Source: Hydrogenophaga flava NBRC 102514 (GTDB lineage: Bacteria > Pseudomonadota > Gammaproteobacteria > Burkholderiales > Burkholderiaceae_C). Taken from it: 50,375 nt of DNA. The notes beneath the pieces are model-generated. The model did no database searches and had not been told where the DNA came from. It saw only the letters and a program-made list of their open reading frames with translations. Shown one piece after another: positions 42,092-49,111 of this stretch; the stretch's first letter is position 1; every line of letters begins with the position of its first letter. The position numbers were made by a program, and so were the translations under genes. The stretch is taken from the NCBI RefSeq assembly GCF_001571145.1, contig NZ_BCTF01000034.1, positions 1 to 50,375 on the forward strand. Reading direction: 5' to 3'.

Positions 42092-42940
42092 TCAGGCTGG
42101 CCTTTGCAGCGTCTGAAACACGTTGCGCAGCAGCCCGACCACCTCGATCAAGTCCATTGGCTGCAGCCGGTTCTTTTTCAGGAAGGCCGCCCACTGAGCC
42201 TGTTTCACCCCGTCCTGCGCGAACGCATCACTCAACCCGGTGGGGATGGTGTCGGGCACGGTCAGTTGCCGGCGTGAGAACGTGGCCTCGACGGCTCGGC
42301 GCAGTTCTGCCGTGTCCAGGCCACCTTCGCTGAGCAGCACCCGGAGGTCGAAATAGTCCTTCATGCGGGTGTTGGCCATGCCCAGCAGGCACACCGCATG
42401 GAACTTCTCGGCCACCACGGTGTACTTCGGGTACGAGCGCAGCAGGGGTACGGGCAGGTCGTCGAGCAGCACCGGGTAGCGCACCGATTCCGGGGCCGGT
42501 GTGACCGCATCGCCGAAACCGATGTCCACCTGCAGCACGATGCGCGCCCCATCCAGCTTCGCCTGCAGGTCGATCCGCACACCGCCATAGCCGGCGTCCT
42601 TGCGGATCACAGAGCCCTTGACCGATGCGGGGTCGAACACGATGCCGTCTTCCACTGCTATCGAGCAGATATCGCGGAAAGCCGCCACGGCGGTGCCGAT
42701 GTCGTCCGGACCAAATCCCAGCAGATCCACATCGCGTGTCGGTCGGTGCGGCTGGTCGTACCAGAGCGAAAACAGCAGCGCCCCTTTGAGTAGGTAGTTG
42801 CCGACATGGGATGAGATGGACAGGCGGTACAGGAGCCGCTCCAATCCGTAGTGGGTGAGCGTCAGGTTGAAGTCCTGTTTGGTTGCATCGGCCCGTTGCT
42901 TCAGGCGGGCACGGATCGACGCGGCGAGGTTCCTGCTCAT
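42092..42940 (-). CDS. abiEii: AbiEii/AbiGii-type nucleotidyltransferase toxin
   Basis: A 282-residue protein of the AbiEii family, toxins of type IV-style toxin-antitoxin pairs that act as nucleotidyltransferases. The catalytic block is LLKGALLFSLWY followed by RPTRDVDLLGFG (DxD-type metal site). VLQVDIGFGD supplies the third acidic residue; VVAEKFHAV and MKDYFDLRVLL are further conserved blocks. The start overlaps the antitoxin gene stop by four bases, the usual arrangement. Such pairs stabilise mobile elements and can abort phage infection. Confidence 0.9.
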   Translation of the reverse strand: MSRNLAASIRARLKQRADATKQDFNLTLTHYGLERLLYRLSISSHVGNYLLKGALLFSLWYDQPHRPTRDVDLLGFGPDDIGTAVAAFRDICSIAVEDGIVFDPASVKGSVIRKDAGYGGVRIDLQAKLDGARIVLQVDIGFGDAVTPAPESVRYPVLLDDLPVPLLRSYPKYTVVAEKFHAVCLLGMANTRMKDYFDLRVLLSEGGLDTAELRRAVEATFSRRQLTVPDTIPTGLSDAFAQDGVKQAQWAAFLKKNRLQPMDLIEVVGLLRNVFQTLQRPA

Positions 42941-43554
42941 GCCGTGGTGCTTTCCAGGTAGGGCCGCATCACATTGGAGACGCGGTTGACCGCGGCGTAG
43001 TGCCAGAGAGCATCCATCGTGAGCTTTCGCTGGGCCCAGCCATCGCGCAGGGCCTCCAGCGCCACGTCCAGACCAATCTTGTTGCGGAACTTGAAGCAGT
43101 CGGCCACGGTCTTGGCCGCGTTGAACACCGGAACCTGAACGCCGTCAATCTCGAAGTGCTCGATGCCTTCCGTGAGGGCCCGTCCCGACATGCGCACCAC
43201 GCGCAGCACTGGCTGGTCCGTTCGCGGTGTGGGGGTGTGAGGCGGGATGGCCAGCCAGACCTCGAACGGTGCCTGGGTGCCGATGCCATGGACCCGCAGC
43301 GCCGAGAGGAGGCACACAACACCACGCGGCATGCGCAGGGACACTTCGGCGAGGGAGCGGTGTTCACTGAGCGCTTGTCCGGGCAGGCTGTAGATGCCGC
43401 GGGCCACACGCTCCAGCTTGCCTGCAGCGACGAGCCGGCTGAGCATGGCAGTCGGAAGCGACTCCGCCGTCAGATCGCGCGCGCGCAGCAGGGGCTGTCG
43501 TTCAGCGAGTGCGAGCACAGCTTGTTCCAGCGTTGAAGGTTGTTCAGGGAGCAT
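42937..43554 (-). CDS. abiEi: AbiEi-type antitoxin and repressor
   Basis: A 205-residue protein with an N-terminal winged-helix region (LLRARDLTAESLPTAMLSRL, then LERVARGIYSL) and a C-terminal domain containing VFNAAKTVADCFKFRNKIG, both typical of AbiEi antitoxins. These proteins neutralise the toxin and repress their own promoter through inverted repeats. An AT-rich palindromic patch lies 20-45 bases upstream. Start codons at 43554 and, out of frame, at 43558 are close; the former keeps the family frame. The gene is downstream of, and in line with, the Stb-like operon. Confidence 0.88.
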   Translation of the reverse strand: MLPEQPSTLEQAVLALAERQPLLRARDLTAESLPTAMLSRLVAAGKLERVARGIYSLPGQALSEHRSLAEVSLRMPRGVVCLLSALRVHGIGTQAPFEVWLAIPPHTPTPRTDQPVLRVVRMSGRALTEGIEHFEIDGVQVPVFNAAKTVADCFKFRNKIGLDVALEALRDGWAQRKLTMDALWHYAAVNRVSNVMRPYLESTTA

Positions 43555-43575
43555 CCATGCAGTTTGTTTTAAATA

Positions 43576-43597
43576 TTAGTTACTTGTCAACAACTAA
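43576..43597 (-). promoter_or_regulatory. Probable abiE promoter/operator
   Basis: TTAGTT and AACTAA form six-base arms 10 bases apart in the only AT-rich patch here. On the minus strand a perfect TTGACA (-35 type) lies between them at 43585-43590. No good -10 is found at the standard distance. This fits an autoregulated abiE promoter but is not proof. Confidence 0.4.
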
Positions 43598-43634
43598 CTA
43601 GATAAAGAAACTCACCGTGTAAGCCGCAGCTGGC

Positions 43635-44105
43635 TCATCGGACCCAGATCATTACCACGACCAGCCAGGTCAGCGCAGCGCCGGTCACGAACGCCGCGCC
43701 GTGCGTCACCCACGGCATCCAGGGGTTGGGGCGGGGTTGGGCCAGCCGCGCGAGGTGCTGCAGCCGAGCGATCACTTGATTCACCGTTGGATGGAATTCC
43801 TTCTTGAACATGTCCAGTGCCGCTTCCCGCATCGCCTGAACTTGCATTTCTTTCGCGCGCTGGGTCACATCCGTCACGCTGCGGTCGATCTGTTTGGCCG
43901 TCTGGACCTTGGCGTAGTCGGTGAACTGCTTCATGTGCGGAGCGAAGCTCGCAATCTCGTGGGACACCATCTCGGTGGACTTGATCAACGATTTGCGTGT
44001 CGCATCCACCAAAGGCACCACCGCCTCCAATCGCTTGAGTAGCAGATCCAGGTCACCCAGCGCCTCGGCAATCAGCGCCTCCTTGGCCGTGCTCATGCGG
44101 TTCAT
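43635..44105 (-). CDS. StbC-like small membrane-anchored protein
   Basis: A 156-residue protein with a long helical, probably coiled-coil body (about 10-120) and one C-terminal hydrophobic helix (THGAAFVTGAALTWLVVVMIW). I identify it by position: it is the third gene after StbA- and StbB-like genes, as in the R388 stbABC operon, whose third product has no clear function. Its ATG overlaps the stop of the StbB-like gene (ATGA); a second ATG three codons in is possible. The membrane anchor could tether the partition ATPase. The sequence alone does not prove the family. Confidence 0.55.
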   Translation of the reverse strand: MNRMSTAKEALIAEALGDLDLLLKRLEAVVPLVDATRKSLIKSTEMVSHEIASFAPHMKQFTDYAKVQTAKQIDRSVTDVTQRAKEMQVQAMREAALDMFKKEFHPTVNQVIARLQHLARLAQPRPNPWMPWVTHGAAFVTGAALTWLVVVMIWVR

Positions 44106-44803
44106 GATTTCAGCTCCAGCTCTGCGAAGCAGGCATCAAGCTCGGGCACCACGCCACAGGCCAGGCGCCGCGTGGCCAGTTTCTGAGCAAGCGCCAGTTT
44201 CTCGTTCACGCCCTTGGCCTGAACGATCAGGGCCTTGTAGTCCGTCGGGTCGCTGGCCAGCGAGGCCAGATCCGTCTTCGTGCCCTTGATGCGGCCATAG
44301 ATCTCGTTCTCCCCCAGCCTGCAGTTGAGGTTCACCTTCGTGATCGGCTGCTGCTTGAGGAATGCCAGCAGGGGATCAAAGGCCTGGTCTACCTTGACGC
44401 CGGCCTCGACCATGTTGAACACCAGCTTCAGGCGGGTCGACGGAACACCGATCCGGCTGAGTTCGATCAGCGTGGCGATGGTGTCCTGCTGCTGTTTGAG
44501 CGCCGGCACCGTGGGCACCACAAACCCATCGAAGTCTTCGTGGCTGCCGCGGTAGCGCTGCATCTGGGCCATCAGCTCCTCCACGTTGCTGGCCCCGATG
44601 TCCACCACCACGTTGTCCACGGTCTGCACGTACTCCTGCAGCTCGCCGAACTGGCGACCTCGCAGTGCCTGACCCTGACCTTCGTCGGCGTTCAGGCTTT
44701 CGATGGGGATGAGGTCGGCCCCTGGAATCCGGGGCAACAGCAGGTGCCGGGCAATGGTGGACTTGCCCACGTTGCCCGAGAAGTTGATGACGGCGATCTT
44801 CAT
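44102..44803 (-). CDS. stbB: StbB-like ParA-type ATPase
   Basis: A 233-residue P-loop ATPase starting MKIAVINFSGNVGKSTIARH. The deviant Walker A is SGNVGKST (9-16), without the second lysine-glycine of classical ParA; VVVDIGASNVEELM fits Walker B. The family acts in plasmid positioning and conjugation in the R388 Stb system. GGAG six bases before the ATG fixes the start, which overlaps the StbA-like stop by four bases. The upstream codons of the longer frame do not resemble coding sequence of this family. Confidence 0.8.
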   Translation of the reverse strand: MKIAVINFSGNVGKSTIARHLLLPRIPGADLIPIESLNADEGQGQALRGRQFGELQEYVQTVDNVVVDIGASNVEELMAQMQRYRGSHEDFDGFVVPTVPALKQQQDTIATLIELSRIGVPSTRLKLVFNMVEAGVKVDQAFDPLLAFLKQQPITKVNLNCRLGENEIYGRIKGTKTDLASLASDPTDYKALIVQAKGVNEKLALAQKLATRRLACGVVPELDACFAELELKS

Positions 44804-45150
44804 TCGGGGCTCCTTGAACGGAAGAGGGGATTGGTGTTCTGGGTGGCGGTGAAGGCTTCGGCGATCTCCCGGCCGCTGCGCGGGTCTGCTTCGGTGCGCA
44901 TACACGAGGCCGCGGGTGTTGGTGCCGGACCGGTGGTCGGGCGTCCATCGCTGGCTGCGCCAAGTCCTTTGACAGCCCTGGCCACCTCGCGCTGCACGGT
45001 CGCGTTGCTCACGTGCACGCCGACCGCTGCGAGGGCCATTCGGATCGCCTCGAAGGTGTAGCCCTGGTCGCGAAGTTCACGTATGTCCTGTGCAAAGTGC
45101 CTGGCCTTGCGTGAGCTTCTGCCCGGTGGATCGGCTGGAACCAGTTTCAT
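44800..45150 (-). CDS. stbA: StbA-like DNA-binding protein
   Basis: A 116-residue basic protein: an N-terminal helical DNA-binding region (about 10-62, FAQDIRELRDQGYTFEAIRM then VSNATVQREVARAV, helix-turn-helix-like) and a disordered Pro/Thr-rich C-terminus. As the first gene before a ParA-like ATPase gene and divergent from mob genes it matches R388 StbA, which binds DNA next to oriT and balances plasmid stability against conjugation. A much longer open frame continues upstream over the mob operon but is a reverse-strand shadow. No strong ribosome binding site is seen. Confidence 0.65.
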   Translation of the reverse strand: MKLVPADPPGRSSRKARHFAQDIRELRDQGYTFEAIRMALAAVGVHVSNATVQREVARAVKGLGAASDGRPTTGPAPTPAASCMRTEADPRSGREIAEAFTATQNTNPLFRSRSPE

Positions 45151-45453
45151 CGTGCAGTTTCTACTCAAGAGTTGTTCAGCTGGCGTTCGCTCGCTGTTCC
45201 TTTGATGCGGTGGCGGCTCACGTGTAGATGGTTTGTCGTTCTGTTTGCGCGGTTGTTGTGCAGCGGCGGTGTCTGTGCGTCCATGTTCCACCCGCTGGAG
45301 GCCTTCCAGCCTGCTGGATTCGGAGGCAAATCCAGCAACGCAAGAGCATCGAAACGGGTCAACACTGGGTCCATGGGTGAGTGCAGAGATAGGCGCGGTG
45401 GCGCCGGTGTCAGACACATTCACCCAGGGGTGTTTCACCGTCCGGAGACCGCC
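45151..45453. other. Probable origin of transfer (oriT) and divergent promoters
   Basis: A 303-base gap between the divergent stb-like and mob operons, where oriT lies in R388-type layouts. It holds a perfect nine-base inverted repeat TGCTGGATT (45312-45320)/AATCCAGCA (45329-45337), a GGCGC-GGTG-GCGCC hairpin (45392-45405) and CACCC-AG-GGGTG near 45421-45432. The nick site cannot be named from sequence. Confidence 0.5.
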
Positions 45454-46026
45454 ATGAACAGCAAGCTGCGCGAGCGCATCAGCATCGATCTGCAGGGCCT
45501 GAAGGCAACCCTCATGGCGAGTGCGCAGGCCACGGGGACGTCGCCCTCGGAGATCGTGCGAAAGGCCTTGGAGCAGGCGCTGGGCACGCCTGCTGTGCCC
45601 AAGACCGGGGACGGGAACCCGCTGCTGACCAGGAGGGCTGGCGAGCGAGTGCGGCTGTGCCTGCGCATGGATAGCGAGGACGTTCAGGCCCTGCGGGTGG
45701 CCGCCAGGCGGGCGGAATTGAGCACCGGCGACTACGTGGCCGGTCTGGTGGCCGGAGCGCCAGTGCTGACGATGGCGGGCAGGCGGTCCGAACACATCGC
45801 CGTACTGGCAACTTCCAACGCCCAGCTCTCGGGCCTGAGCCGCAACATCCACGCGCTCACGCGCTTCCTCACCCTGGGCAACGTGCCACAGGCGCTGGTG
45901 TACCGCGACACGCTCAGGACGCTCGACGGGGACATCCGACGCCATCTCAGCCAGGCCGCAGCCCTGATGGCTGATCTGAGCCGACGCAGGTCATCTGCGG
46001 GGACCTCACGCCGGCCTCTCCGGTGA
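45454..46026 (+). CDS. MobC-like relaxosome accessory protein
   Basis: A 190-residue protein. The N-terminus (MNSKLRERISIDLQ, then ATGTSPSEIVRKALEQAL) reads as a ribbon-helix-helix DNA-binding fold. The middle (RVRLCLRMDSEDVQALRVAA) may be a second one. LSGLSRNIHALTRFL in the C-terminal half is the helix typical of MobC proteins, which help the relaxase open oriT. GGAG lies seven bases before the chosen ATG. The relaxase gene starts 16 bases after the stop, so they form one operon reading away from the candidate oriT. Confidence 0.78.
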   Translation: MNSKLRERISIDLQGLKATLMASAQATGTSPSEIVRKALEQALGTPAVPKTGDGNPLLTRRAGERVRLCLRMDSEDVQALRVAARRAELSTGDYVAGLVAGAPVLTMAGRRSEHIAVLATSNAQLSGLSRNIHALTRFLTLGNVPQALVYRDTLRTLDGDIRRHLSQAAALMADLSRRRSSAGTSRRPLR

Positions 46027-46042
46027 CTTCCAGGAGAACGCC

Positions 46043-47011
46043 ATGAACCCGAATCCGAACGTCGATGGGGTGCTCGTCCAGTGGGGCGACCGCTTGTTCT
46101 ATTCGGGCAACCGCATCGTCAAGGCCAGGCCACTGCCCAGGCTGGGCGATGCCAGTACGCATCAGCGGGCCGACGCCATCCGCAGGCGCATCGAAGCCAC
46201 AGTGGTGAAGCGGGCGCCCCAGGTCATGGTCAAGGTCACCGGGGGAGGGCGGGGCATGCTGGCCATTGCCGCCCACTTCCGCTACATCAGCAAGAACGGC
46301 CGGCTCGACATGGAGACCGACCAGGGCGACATCCTGCAGGGCAAGAGCTCGGTGCACGAGCTGGCCGACGAATGGCGCTACGGGGGCAGCCTGATTGGTG
46401 ACGAAGGTTTCCGGCGTGAGGCCTTCAACATCATGCTGTCCATGCCACGGGGAACCGACCCGCTGACCGTGCAGAAGGCGACCAGAGCGTTCGCACAGAC
46501 CGAGCTGGCCGACCACAAGTACGTGATGGTGCTGCACGACCACCAGGCCAACCCGCATGTGCACCTGAGTGTGCGCGCCGAGTCGATGTCGGGCAGGCGC
46601 CTCAATCCGCGCAAGGCGGACCTGCATCGCTGGCGGGAAACCTTTGCCGAGCAGCTGCGCGGCTACGGCGTCGAAGCCGAAGCCACCCGGCAGGCCACGC
46701 GGCTTCGAACCTGGAATGCGCAAGAGCTATGGCGGCTGAAGGCAAAAGAAGAAGGACGCTTGAGGAAAGACCGACCGGAAGACAAACACAGCCCGCGATC
46801 AAGGAACACCCGGGCCGCGATGCTGGGCGCGTGGGCCCACATTGGCAAGGCCCTGGCCCAGTCGCCCGATATCAAAGACGTGAAACTGGCCGCGGCGATC
46901 ATGTCGTTTCTGCGTGGTTCAGGCGTGGCGATGGGGCATGCGAGGGCTTCGCCAGACGTGACGCAGTCGGTGCGGACGGCACCAGTTGTTGATCATAAGG
47001 TCCGTCGATAA
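46043..47011 (+). CDS. Relaxase/mobilisation nuclease
   Basis: A 322-residue relaxase that should nick oriT and stay bound to the cut strand. The metal-binding three-histidine motif is clear: LHDHQANPHVHLSV with His165/167, His172 and His174. Tyr81 in HFRYISKNG is a candidate catalytic tyrosine. RRLNPRKADLHRWRETFAEQL matches the helix after the motif. The C-terminus is short and basic with no helicase or primase, and its last 30 residues look unlike the rest, so the 3' end may have been changed at the junction with the neighbouring region. No coupling protein or mating genes are in the window: at best it is mobilisable, not self-transmissible. Confidence 0.88.
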   Translation: MNPNPNVDGVLVQWGDRLFYSGNRIVKARPLPRLGDASTHQRADAIRRRIEATVVKRAPQVMVKVTGGGRGMLAIAAHFRYISKNGRLDMETDQGDILQGKSSVHELADEWRYGGSLIGDEGFRREAFNIMLSMPRGTDPLTVQKATRAFAQTELADHKYVMVLHDHQANPHVHLSVRAESMSGRRLNPRKADLHRWRETFAEQLRGYGVEAEATRQATRLRTWNAQELWRLKAKEEGRLRKDRPEDKHSPRSRNTRAAMLGAWAHIGKALAQSPDIKDVKLAAAIMSFLRGSGVAMGHARASPDVTQSVRTAPVVDHKVRR

Positions 47012-47432
47012 CCAGTATCGACTGCTGATAGGGGCTCAATCGAGGGATTCGCGGTGCCCATAGCGTTGTCTGGTAAAGACTGTTTAAGGCTGGAAGCGGC
47101 AGTTCCTCAATGTCCGCTACGGGGCAGGCTGTCGCGCCGGCAGGCATCTGTCAAATGCCCTTGGTCCGCTCCCGAGCGCGGCTGGCGCCGCCGGAAATGG
47201 CAGATCCAGCATAGCGCGCCCGCTTCCTCCTAGACATCCAATTCAACGCACTGTAAAAACACGGCGATCGTGCTCGCGCGTCGCCTCGGCGTACGCCTGG
47301 CTCCACTCTCTGTATATTTCACTGAGTTATACGTGCGTCAATGACTATGGCGCCAGCGTCGGCAGGACCTGAAGACCTACGACTTGGACATCAGGTGCCC
47401 GTGACTGGTTGAGGTCAAGCAAGGGAGGACAA
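47012..47432. other. Intergenic gap between mob and ABC-3C genes
   Basis: A 421-base gap with stops in all useful frames. No tRNA or insertion sequence was recognised. A TTATAC hexamer at 47327-47332 may be a -10 element for the defence operon but has no good -35. The first 150 bases look like degraded or foreign non-coding DNA after the relaxase stop. Confidence 0.3.
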
Positions 47433-48626
47433 GTGGCAACGCAAACAGACAAGTACGCTGCCGGCGAGCAGGGACTCGGCTACGTCTATCAGATTCGCTT
47501 CGCGCTCGCGCACCTAATGAAGCAGGACGAGAGCCAAGCACTGCTAATCGAGGCCGACGACGACGTCGAACTGAGAGACGTTGAGGGCAAAAAGACGCTG
47601 ATTTCGCTGAAGCACAAGCAGGTCGGCGAGACCGTCGGCACGCTGTCGACCGATTTTTGGAAGTCCGTCCGTATCTGGCTCGACCGGTACATCCGCGACG
47701 GCAACCTCGCCTGCGACCACTCATATTGCATGGCAACGACGGCGCGCGTAGGTCCAAACTCACTGCTTCGGTATTTCCTAGCCGGCGCCGATGCCAAGCC
47801 AGCGGATTTTGCAAAGCAGCTTGTCGCTGAGCTCAAGGGCTCGAGGGCGGCGCTGAGTGCGCAGATTGATACTACGTTCAGCTCGTTGACCTCTGCCCAA
47901 CAGGACGACTTCCTCGCCCGCATAGTGATTGCCGACAGTTCGCTGCGGATCATAGAGCTCGACGCCGCCTTTGCCCCTCTGCTGCGGTCGGTGGCGGCGA
48001 AATTCCGCGTCGATGTCCGCGAACGCATGGAAGGTTGGTGGCTCAGGGAAGCCATCGAGCTGATTCAGGGCGAGCGCAAGCCCATCACCGGCGCCGAGGT
48101 CTGGGCGAAGTTCGCGCAGGTCAACAGCGAGTACTACGACGAGCGTCTGCCAATCACCTTCGACGACGCGTACCCAGACCAAGAAATCGACGCAATGAAA
48201 GACACGCGTCAGTTCGTCGAGCAGCTGCGAGCGATTGGCATGTCCAGCGACAGCCTAGAGATGGCCATCTTGGACTTCTACCGCGCGTTCTCCCAACGCG
48301 CACACTGGACCCGAGTTAACGCCCTTGTAGGCGGCGAGATTCGGAAGTTCGAGCTGCGCCTGATCGAAGAATGGAAGCGCGCCAGAGGTTGGGCGATGGT
48401 GAAGGCGCCTCAGAACGAGGCCGAGTTCCAGGCTGCAGGTCGCCAGCTATATGACTGGGCCGAGAACCAGTCCAAGGGCTTACAAATCCGCAAAGACGTC
48501 ACGGAGGACTTCGTTCGCCGCGGCAGCTTTCACATCCTAGCAGACGAGAAACCGCTGCCTCGTGTGCACTGGCATCCCCAGTTCCTTGAGCGCCTGAAGG
48601 CTGCCACGTCCAAGGTGCCTGCATGA
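47433..48626 (+). CDS. ABC-3C system protein with a possible nuclease N-terminus
   Basis: A 397-residue protein, first gene of a three-gene operon. The N-terminus (GYVYQIRFALAHLM, LLIEADDDVELR, LISLKHKQ) resembles the YQ..AL / IE..DD / Q.K pattern of Cap4/DUF4297-type restriction-endonuclease-fold domains, where the acidic residues and the lysine bind metal and cut DNA. The rest (about 130-397) is helical, with Trp-rich segments, and is found as the C-terminal domain of three-component ABC conflict systems. The GTG at 47433 has GGAGG five bases upstream; a longer TTG start is less likely. The stop overlaps the next start by four bases. The nuclease call is inference. Confidence 0.7.
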   Translation: MATQTDKYAAGEQGLGYVYQIRFALAHLMKQDESQALLIEADDDVELRDVEGKKTLISLKHKQVGETVGTLSTDFWKSVRIWLDRYIRDGNLACDHSYCMATTARVGPNSLLRYFLAGADAKPADFAKQLVAELKGSRAALSAQIDTTFSSLTSAQQDDFLARIVIADSSLRIIELDAAFAPLLRSVAAKFRVDVRERMEGWWLREAIELIQGERKPITGAEVWAKFAQVNSEYYDERLPITFDDAYPDQEIDAMKDTRQFVEQLRAIGMSSDSLEMAILDFYRAFSQRAHWTRVNALVGGEIRKFELRLIEEWKRARGWAMVKAPQNEAEFQAAGRQLYDWAENQSKGLQIRKDVTEDFVRRGSFHILADEKPLPRVHWHPQFLERLKAATSKVPA

Positions 48627-49111
48627 GGGGCTGGTCATCTCGCCCTTTTGAGGAGCGTAACCTCTTCAACCCGGCTTTCTGTGCGGTAGTCTTGGTTGCC
48701 GCCATCCGCGAGTACGAACGCGTTGCGAGGAAGCCCATGCCCTACTCCTTGACCCTGCTTGTTCTGCCGATGTGCCTGCACCAGGCCTCGCGAGAGGAGA
48801 TTCTGGAGAACAAGAGGCTATCCGTCCTGCGTGTGTTCGCGCTTCGCCCGGACTTGCTGGTCAACTTCGCTGAGCGGGCACGGTCGCTGGTCCAGTACGC
48901 CACAGAGGCCTTCGCACTGCTCGCAAGCAAGGACTGCATCAAGGTAGGTGATGACGGCTGCATCAGCCTCACTCCCAGACGGGTGTCACCTCAGCCGTTG
49001 AACACCAACGACGCCGAGAGGTGCCGCGCCGCCGCAATCGTCCTCGGTCGCGATTTCGCCCAGATTAACGACCGCGTGACGGTCTACGCCAGTTTGTCCA
49101 TCCGCCCATGA
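48623..49111 (+). CDS. ABC-3C middle component
   Basis: A 162-residue protein with no membrane segment. PFEERNLFNPAFCAVVL near the N-terminus, the central LVLPMCLH and the helical C-terminal half fit the small middle component found between the effector and the SMC-type ATPase in three-component ABC systems (winged-helix-like adaptor). It overlaps both neighbours by four bases (ATGA), a tight operon. Its function in the family is thought to be linking ATPase and effector; that is from family knowledge. Confidence 0.75.
   Translation: MRGWSSRPFEERNLFNPAFCAVVLVAAIREYERVARKPMPYSLTLLVLPMCLHQASREEILENKRLSVLRVFALRPDLLVNFAERARSLVQYATEAFALLASKDCIKVGDDGCISLTPRRVSPQPLNTNDAERCRAAAIVLGRDFAQINDRVTVYASLSIRP

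Noticed and set aside
42012..42194. Small minus-strand frame rich in Trp and Tyr near the island edge
   Set aside because: It overlaps the AbiEii-like gene end in another frame and includes the direct repeats, which create its WWYFWWY stretch.
45151..45945. Upstream extension of the StbA-like frame over the mob genes
   Set aside because: The extension is antisense to the MobC-like gene and lacks similarity to StbA; the 116-residue form has the DNA-binding region.
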